Source: Comamonadaceae bacterium UBA2334 (GTDB lineage: Bacteria > Pseudomonadota > Gammaproteobacteria > Burkholderiales > Burkholderiaceae_C). From it: 5,837 nucleotides of DNA. This document shows, piece after piece, positions 1 to 4,429 of this stretch. Each line of letters starts with the position of its first letter. Position 1 is the stretch's first letter. The position numbers and the translations under genes were made by a program. The notes under the pieces were generated by a model that worked only from the letters and a program-made list of their open reading frames with translations, had not been told where the DNA came from and made no database searches. The stretch covers positions 103,028 through 108,864 of the forward strand of contig DDUQ01000079.1 of NCBI GenBank assembly GCA_002344885.1, in the 5' to 3' direction.

Positions 1-1
1 A

Positions 2-172
2 TCAGGCGGCAGCAGCACATCAGGTTCCAATAATGCAGGGGGCGGAAGCGGAACATCCACAATTGTGGTTGAAGAGTATGCTTACGTTAAAGACTTGGTA
101 ACAGGTCAAGCTGCTACAGCCACTTCTACATCTACGGCTACTGCTACAGCCACTCGAACACGTGCAAACTGA
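2..172 (+). CDS. yjbE: C-terminal part of GfcA/YjbE-like small secreted protein (5' partial)
   Basis: The last 56 codons of a gene whose start lies before the window, ending at TGA 170-172. The visible peptide begins with a Ser/Gly/Asn-rich stretch, continues through a short ordered segment (IVVEEYAYVKDLVTGQ), and ends in an alternating Thr/Ala/Ser tail with ATATATRTRAN at the C-terminus. E. coli GfcA and YjbE are small exported proteins with very Thr-rich C-termini, and they stand first in gfcABCD/yjbEFGH operons. Here the next two genes are YjbF and YjbG-YjbH homologues, so position and composition both fit. Low-complexity sequence gives weak homology evidence, so the call rests mainly on gene order. 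A 12-base direct repeat (GCTACAGCCACT at 113-124 and 143-154) encodes part of the tail. The molecular role of this family is not known to me. A strong terminator follows 16 bases after the stop. Confidence 0.6.
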   Translation, partial: SGGSSTSGSNNAGGGSGTSTIVVEEYAYVKDLVTGQAATATSTSTATATATRTRAN

Positions 173-188
173 TGTGCGGTTTGTGGAG

Positions 189-224
189 CCCTTTGGGTCG
201 ATTTGACCTGAAGGGTTTTTTTTT
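189..224 (+). terminator. Intrinsic terminator after the yjbE-like gene
   Basis: A two-part stem is followed directly by nine T residues. CCCTT (189-193) pairs with AAGGG (211-215). After a one-base mismatch on each side, GGGTC (195-199) pairs with GACCT (205-209, with one G-U), closing a five-base loop. The T tract is 216-224. This is a classic Rho-independent terminator shape. It separates the small yjbE-like gene from yjbF and so could make the first gene much more abundant than the export genes that depend on read-through. No convincing separate promoter is visible between it and yjbF. Confidence 0.85.
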
Positions 225-275
225 AGGTGTTTTCTCATAATCACCACATGTGCCCTCTCAGGGTGCACGTCACTG
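207..275 (+). other. In-frame lipoprotein signal sequence upstream of the first YjbF ATG
   Basis: The yjbF reading frame is open upstream of ATG 276 back to a TGA at 204-206. Codons 216-275 read FFFRCFLIITTCALSGCTSL: a basic residue, a hydrophobic core and an LSGC lipobox (LSG 255-263, Cys 264-266). E. coli YjbF and GfcB are predicted lipoproteins, so this is very probably real coding sequence. However, no ATG, GTG or TTG lies in frame between 207 and 275. Candidate explanations are an ATA start at 237 preceded by AGGTG (225-229, seven-base spacing), slippage on the T9 tract from the frame of ATG 172, or a lost or misread base. An ATA start would leave only nine residues before the Cys, short for a lipoprotein signal. 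Confidence 0.7.
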
Positions 276-896
276 ATGGGTGATGTCGGGTTGGTAGGCC
301 GGGCTTTCATGCAGTCGGGAAAACAGCCCGAATTGCCGTTATTCGGTTCGGGGCTTGATCCCGCCTACAGATATCTCTACGTAAAGCCCAACGATGGTGT
401 CGCCGCCATTTTTGTCCTCAGTTTTGAAAAGCGCATCCCTCAAGGGTTGTTGGAAGGTTGGTACTCGGCAGACGGTGTCTATGTGTCCACCTTGGACGGT
501 CGCCTTTCGGCTGTGCACGGCTATTCTGTTGGCTGGACTCAATCGAGTTGGCAGTGGCAAGGTGGTGGGCGTCTGGTTCGTACACGCGACGTATCTACCA
601 ACCATCTTTACGGCGTGGTTGATATTGTTGAGTCAAATGTTTCAACAGTGCAGCTGGCGCCTGTAACACTCACCGGTTGGTTGTCGCGGTCCTCAGTACC
701 CCTCTCCCTGCTTACCTGGCAAGTCGACCGGCACCGGTCATCTCCCGTTTCTCAATCGTTGCCAGACGCATGGCTGGCATTCGGTTGGCATCGGGGCTTG
801 TACAGCATGGTCGCTAGCCACCAGTGTCTGGAGCCGGATTTTTGTTTTCATCTGGCTCGTTGGCCACTTGACCAGATCAATTCATTACCTCCATGA
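276..896 (+). CDS. yjbF: YjbF/GfcB family outer-membrane lipoprotein (true start probably upstream)
   Basis: The 206 codons from ATG 276 match the YjbF/GfcB pattern. Landmarks are YRYLYVKPNDGVAAIFVLSF near residues 31-50, a GWYSADGVYVSTLDGRL stretch near 61-77, and RLVRTRDVSTN near 99-109. Two cysteines near the C-terminus (C184 and C190) could form a disulfide in the periplasm. The family is a predicted periplasm-facing outer-membrane lipoprotein encoded in gfc/yjb polysaccharide operons; its biochemical activity is not established. The start at 276 is only the first ATG. It lacks a well-placed Shine-Dalgarno (the nearest is AGGG at 260-263, 12 bases away), and a lipobox Cys lies in frame four codons upstream. 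Counted from that Cys the mature protein would be 210 residues, close to family size. The stop overlaps the next gene's start as ATGA (893-896), indicating translational coupling. Family assignment is firm; the N-terminus is not. Confidence 0.88.
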   Translation: MGDVGLVGRAFMQSGKQPELPLFGSGLDPAYRYLYVKPNDGVAAIFVLSFEKRIPQGLLEGWYSADGVYVSTLDGRLSAVHGYSVGWTQSSWQWQGGGRLVRTRDVSTNHLYGVVDIVESNVSTVQLAPVTLTGWLSRSSVPLSLLTWQVDRHRSSPVSQSLPDAWLAFGWHRGLYSMVASHQCLEPDFCFHLARWPLDQINSLPP

Positions 897-3800
897 ATTT
901 TCGCCTCTCCGTGGTGGCTGCTGCCTCAATGTTGACGTTAAGCATGTACGCCACAGCCCAAGGTGTCCCCGTTTCTCTCTCGGAAAGTCTGGCTGCCGCG
1001 CCTGATGTGGTTCCTGGTGAGCGGCTCACAGAGTGGCTTACGCGCCATGGGCTGGATGCCGCCGACACCACGTCACTGCATTGGCGTGCAAATTCAGAGT
1101 TGCTCTCGCAACAACGTTTGAAAGATCATGTCCAGGCCGTTTTGGGGGAGCGGGCGCTACCTTACCCGCTCAGCAGTGCATTGGGTAGCCTGCCAGTCAC
1201 AGGGCGTTTGCCGCTTGAGCGGCCTTCGGGCATGGCGGCAGTTGCTTCGCCGTTTGTCAATCCAGTGCTTTTTGATGGACATTCGGTGCATTTGTACCCT
1301 CGCCCTGCCCAAGTTGCCGTCATTTTGTCCAGTGGCCAAGTCTGCCTGGTCCCTCATCGCACATTGGCATGGGTTGCCGATTACCTGGCTGCTTGCAGTG
1401 TCTCGCACACAGCTTCAGTGCAAACGGCATGGGTTGCCCAGCCAACCGGACACACGCAGTCAGTTGGGTTAGCGCCATGGAATGTCACGGCGCAGCCCCA
1501 TGTGGCACCTGGGGCATGGATCTGGGCACCAGCCAGCTCATTGGCCGTGGCACCGCAAGATGCCGATAACCTCATTCGTTTTCTGGCCACCCAGCCTCCG
1601 CTCGAGTTCCTCACCAACCATCCTTTACGCCATCTAGCCATTCAGGTTTCCGAGCCGTCACAGGCTACTGCACCAGCAACCGATCCCCAGGTCTCTTTTT
1701 CCGATTGGGGCGAAGCAGGTCTCCTCCAAACGCCTTCCGCCCGCATGGCACCATCCGGGCACGCACGGGTGCACTTCAGCAATGTTCAGCCTTACACGCG
1801 CGGCAACTTCATGTTCCAACCGCTCGATTGGTTCGAATTCGGCTTCCGTTATACCGGCATATCGAACAGGCTTTACGGGCCAGAGGATTTTTCCGGTCAG
1901 CAGTCGCTCAAAGACAAGTCGATTGACGTCAAACTGCGCTTGAGCCGCGAGTCTGCGCAGTGGCCGCAAATTGCGCTGGGTGTTCGGGATCTTGGTGGCA
2001 CTGGCTTGTTCTCTGCTGAATACCTCGTCGCTAGCAAGCGGTGGGGCGCTGTAGATGCATCTTTAGGCCTGGGTTGGGGATATGTGGGCGCACGCGGCAA
2101 CATCCGCAACCCCCTCAGTCGTATTTTTGGGGCAAGTTGGGCCCAGCGGCCCGTAGCAGACGTTGGCGAGGGAGGAACTGTTGGCTTATCCAAAATGTTC
2201 AAAGGTCCGGTGGCACTCTTTGGCGGCATCCAATACACACTCAGCCCCCAAGTCTTGCTCAAGGCTGAATTGGACGGCAACCATTACCAGTCCGAGCCAC
2301 AAGCCAACAACCAGAAAGTCAACAGCCGTTTCAATTTCGGTCTAACTTACCGTCAGTCGCCATCAGTCGATTGGTCTGTTGGCATTGAGCGTGGCAACAG
2401 GCTCATGCTGGGCCTCACCTTGCAGACCGACGGCGGTGGCTTGGGCGGCATGGCTGCACCCAAGGTGCTCGACGCCCCCTTGCCACCCATTGTCAGCATG
2501 GGCAGCGTGCCCGCCATTCAGCGCTCGATGCATGACATATTGGAGGACCTGTCCAGTTTCACTGGCTGGCAAGCCCGTGTCATTCGTGTTGAGTCTGACA
2601 CCGTTTTCATCTTGGCTGAGGCCACGTCACATGTGTTCATTCAAGACCGTGTTGACCGAGCCATCCAGTATTTGAACGCCCAATTCCCTTCCACCTACAA
2701 AAAATTGGTGATCCAACTGCGAGAGTTGGGCATGCCCATGGCCACGCTACAGGTCAACCGGGAGGAATGGTTGTCCGCTCGTCATCAGGTTCGCACGCCT
2801 GGCAGTCGCTTGGCAGAAAAGGAGTTGTTTCAAGGTAGCGCAAGTGGGCGATCGTTCCCTACCCTCAAGTACCGTAACTACTCGCTTGATGTAGGGCCCA
2901 GCTTCAGCAGCGTGTTGGGTGGCCCTGATGGCTTTTGGCTCTACTCTGTTGGCATTCAAGTCAATGGCGAGCTACGCATCGACCGCGGCGCTTGGATTTC
3001 CGGTACCCTCAATCTCAGATTACTCGACAACTTCGACCGCTACCGCGTCGGTGGTTGGAGCGACCTTCCACCTGTCCGCACCAACCAACGCGAGTACGCC
3101 TTGTCATCACGTATCACACTGCCTACTTTGCAACTCACTCACGTTGCTGACATGGGCAATGGTCACTACGCAAGTGCCTATGCAGGCATGCTTGAGTCCA
3201 TGTTTGGCGGTATTGGTGCAGAGTGGTACCACCGGCCTTGGCTCAGCCCATTTGCCTGGGGCATAGATATCAACCATGTACGCCAGCGTGGGTTCCGTCA
3301 AAATCTTGCTTTGAAAAAATATCGTGTTACCACGGGGCACCTCACCACCTACTGGGATACGGGCTTCCAAGGCATCCACGTCACGGCCAGTGCCGGGCGT
3401 TACTTGGCGGGCGACATTGGTGCCACGCTTGACATCAAACGTGTGTTTGACAATGGTGTTGCCCTGGGCGTTTGGGCGACCAAGACCAATGTGTCGGCTG
3501 CGCAGTTTGGCGAGGGCAGTTTCGACAAAGGGATATATCTCTCTGTACCGTTTGATGTTATGTTGCCCCGTTCAGCAACTGGCGCTTCCACACTGCTGTG
3601 GCGTCCCTTGACCCGAGATGGTGGGGCTAAACTGGCCCGTAAATTCACCCTTGACGACATCACTCGGCTGCGCAGCCCGACTACCTGGCGCATCAATTGG
3701 CCCGGCAAGGCTGACGACAAATGGTTTACCCAGTTTTCTGATATAGCCCTGGCCCCACCCGTACACCCCCTGTCCAACATCGGCCAAACCACCCGCACCC

Positions 3801-4429
3801 TCGGTGCCCAGGTGGCCGCCGTGCCGGCCAGCACCTGGCTGGCCGCAGGCGGTGCCGTGCTGGCCAGCAGTCTGCTAGACAAGCGGGCCGACCGCTGGGC
3901 CACCAACCACCAGGGCGGCAGCTGGCGCACCATGGGCAACCTCACCAGCGCCGTGCCCTTCCTGCTGGCAGGCGGTGCCGGCGCTCTCTACCTCGGTTTG
4001 GCGGGGCCTGACCACGCCACCGTAGCCGAGACATCCATCCGCGCTGCTGGCTACACCCTGGCCAGCGGTCTGGCCCTCAAATACGCCGTGGGCCGCAACC
4101 GCCCATCCACCGGCCTCGGCCCCACACAGTTCAGCGGGTTCAACGGCAAGGCTTTCAACTCCAGTTTTGCCTCCATCCACACCTCGGTCGCCTTTGCGCT
4201 GGCCACACCGTTTGCCCAGCAACACAACCAGCCCTGGCTCTACGGCCTGGCCGCCACCACCGCATTTGGCCGCATCCAAAAGCGCGACCATTGGGTGTCA
4301 GACACCGTGGGCGGTGCTCTGTTAGGCTATGCCATCGGCTCCTTGCTGTCAGCCCAGCAAACGGCGGCTGACCGCCCAGTCTCGTTTTCTGTCACACCCA
4401 ACGCCGTTGTCGCCAATTGGAAGTACTGA
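893..4429 (+). CDS. yjbH: GfcC(YjbG)-YjbH(GfcD)-PAP2 phosphatase fusion protein of polysaccharide export
   Basis: The 1178-residue product starts with a Sec signal (MNFR, hydrophobic core, likely cleavage ATA|Q after residue 22). Residues about 23-258 resemble GfcC/YjbG: LPVTGRLPLE at 100-109, a PH motif and DYL segment near 155-166, and APGAWIWAP further on. Residues about 267-945 form a full-length YjbH/GfcD module (E. coli YjbH is about 700 residues). It begins SFSDWGEAGLLQTPSARM and carries GSFDKGI at 875-881 and RPLTRDGG at 904-911. An alpha/beta stretch near 535-640 divides two strand-rich halves. Residues about 948-1156 are a PAP2 phosphatase domain. YjbH normally has its own lipoprotein signal; none is present at the junction, so the first signal must export the whole chain. 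The only cysteines, C151 and C168, lie in the GfcC part. The start overlaps the yjbF stop as ATGA with no upstream Shine-Dalgarno, so translation is probably coupled. The likely role is a periplasmic and outer-membrane accessory to Wza-type export; the substrate is unknown. Confidence 0.9.
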   Translation: MNFRLSVVAAASMLTLSMYATAQGVPVSLSESLAAAPDVVPGERLTEWLTRHGLDAADTTSLHWRANSELLSQQRLKDHVQAVLGERALPYPLSSALGSLPVTGRLPLERPSGMAAVASPFVNPVLFDGHSVHLYPRPAQVAVILSSGQVCLVPHRTLAWVADYLAACSVSHTASVQTAWVAQPTGHTQSVGLAPWNVTAQPHVAPGAWIWAPASSLAVAPQDADNLIRFLATQPPLEFLTNHPLRHLAIQVSEPSQATAPATDPQVSFSDWGEAGLLQTPSARMAPSGHARVHFSNVQPYTRGNFMFQPLDWFEFGFRYTGISNRLYGPEDFSGQQSLKDKSIDVKLRLSRESAQWPQIALGVRDLGGTGLFSAEYLVASKRWGAVDASLGLGWGYVGARGNIRNPLSRIFGASWAQRPVADVGEGGTVGLSKMFKGPVALFGGIQYTLSPQVLLKAELDGNHYQSEPQANNQKVNSRFNFGLTYRQSPSVDWSVGIERGNRLMLGLTLQTDGGGLGGMAAPKVLDAPLPPIVSMGSVPAIQRSMHDILEDLSSFTGWQARVIRVESDTVFILAEATSHVFIQDRVDRAIQYLNAQFPSTYKKLVIQLRELGMPMATLQVNREEWLSARHQVRTPGSRLAEKELFQGSASGRSFPTLKYRNYSLDVGPSFSSVLGGPDGFWLYSVGIQVNGELRIDRGAWISGTLNLRLLDNFDRYRVGGWSDLPPVRTNQREYALSSRITLPTLQLTHVADMGNGHYASAYAGMLESMFGGIGAEWYHRPWLSPFAWGIDINHVRQRGFRQNLALKKYRVTTGHLTTYWDTGFQGIHVTASAGRYLAGDIGATLDIKRVFDNGVALGVWATKTNVSAAQFGEGSFDKGIYLSVPFDVMLPRSATGASTLLWRPLTRDGGAKLARKFTLDDITRLRSPTTWRINWPGKADDKWFTQFSDIALAPPVHPLSNIGQTTRTLGAQVAAVPASTWLAAGGAVLASSLLDKRADRWATNHQGGSWRTMGNLTSAVPFLLAGGAGALYLGLAGPDHATVAETSIRAAGYTLASGLALKYAVGRNRPSTGLGPTQFSGFNGKAFNSSFASIHTSVAFALATPFAQQHNQPWLYGLAATTAFGRIQKRDHWVSDTVGGALLGYAIGSLLSAQQTAADRPVSFSVTPNAVVANWKY
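3734..4360 (+). other. PAP2-type phosphatase domain at the C-terminus of the YjbH fusion
   Basis: This domain covers residues about 948-1156 of the fusion. The PAP2 signature is readable in all three parts. Motif 1 (KX6RP) is K1063 to R1070-P1071. Motif 2, usually PSGH, is ASIH with S1094 and H1096. Motif 3 (usually SRX5HX3D) has Gly in place of Ser, then R1127, H1133 and D1137. The residues that bind phosphate (Lys, two Arg), the nucleophile (H1133), the general acid/base (H1096) and the helper Asp are all retained, so activity is likely. Several moderately hydrophobic helices lie between the motifs, as in lipid phosphatases such as PgpB and LpxE. Substrates in the superfamily include undecaprenyl pyrophosphate, lipid A phosphates and phosphatidic acid; which applies here cannot be read from sequence. 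The tail after residue 1157 ends VVANWKY, possibly one last beta strand. Confidence 0.88.
4419..4423 (+). promoter_or_regulatory. Shine-Dalgarno of the Wza-like gene
   Basis: GGAAG lies five bases before ATG 4429, inside the last codons of the fusion gene. Together with the TGATG stop/start overlap at 4427-4431 it supports this ATG as the start and suggests translation re-initiation by ribosomes finishing the upstream gene. Confidence 0.6.

Noticed and set aside
203..241. Possible promoter: TTGACC (203-208) and CATAAT (236-241) before yjbF
   Set aside because: The spacer would be 27 bases, far from 17, and the -35-like element is part of the terminator stem. Nothing resembling a -35 box lies 17 bases before CATAAT.
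20..310. Minus-strand open frame of 96 codons across the yjbE end and the terminator
   Set aside because: It is Ser/Cys/Arg-rich from reading the Thr/Ala codons in antisense, crosses the terminator, and has no family resemblance.
394..666. Alternative + strand frame inside yjbF
   Set aside because: The frame ending at 896 carries the YjbF motifs; this one has no ribosome site and no recognisable domain.
884..892. ACCTCC just before ATG 893 considered as a ribosome binding site
   Set aside because: It is the complement of a Shine-Dalgarno sequence (the anti-SD itself), so it cannot pair with 16S rRNA in the needed sense. ATGA overlap coupling explains initiation better.
3400..3945. Minus-strand open frame of 181 codons
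   Set aside because: It is antisense to the YjbH/PAP2 coding region, has no recognisable motif or ribosome site, and is explained by GC-rich codon use of the real gene.
3875..4291. Minus-strand Gly/Val/Ala-rich open frame of 138 codons
   Set aside because: It lies opposite the PAP2 domain, whose catalytic motifs prove the + strand is coding. The composition is that of an antisense shadow.
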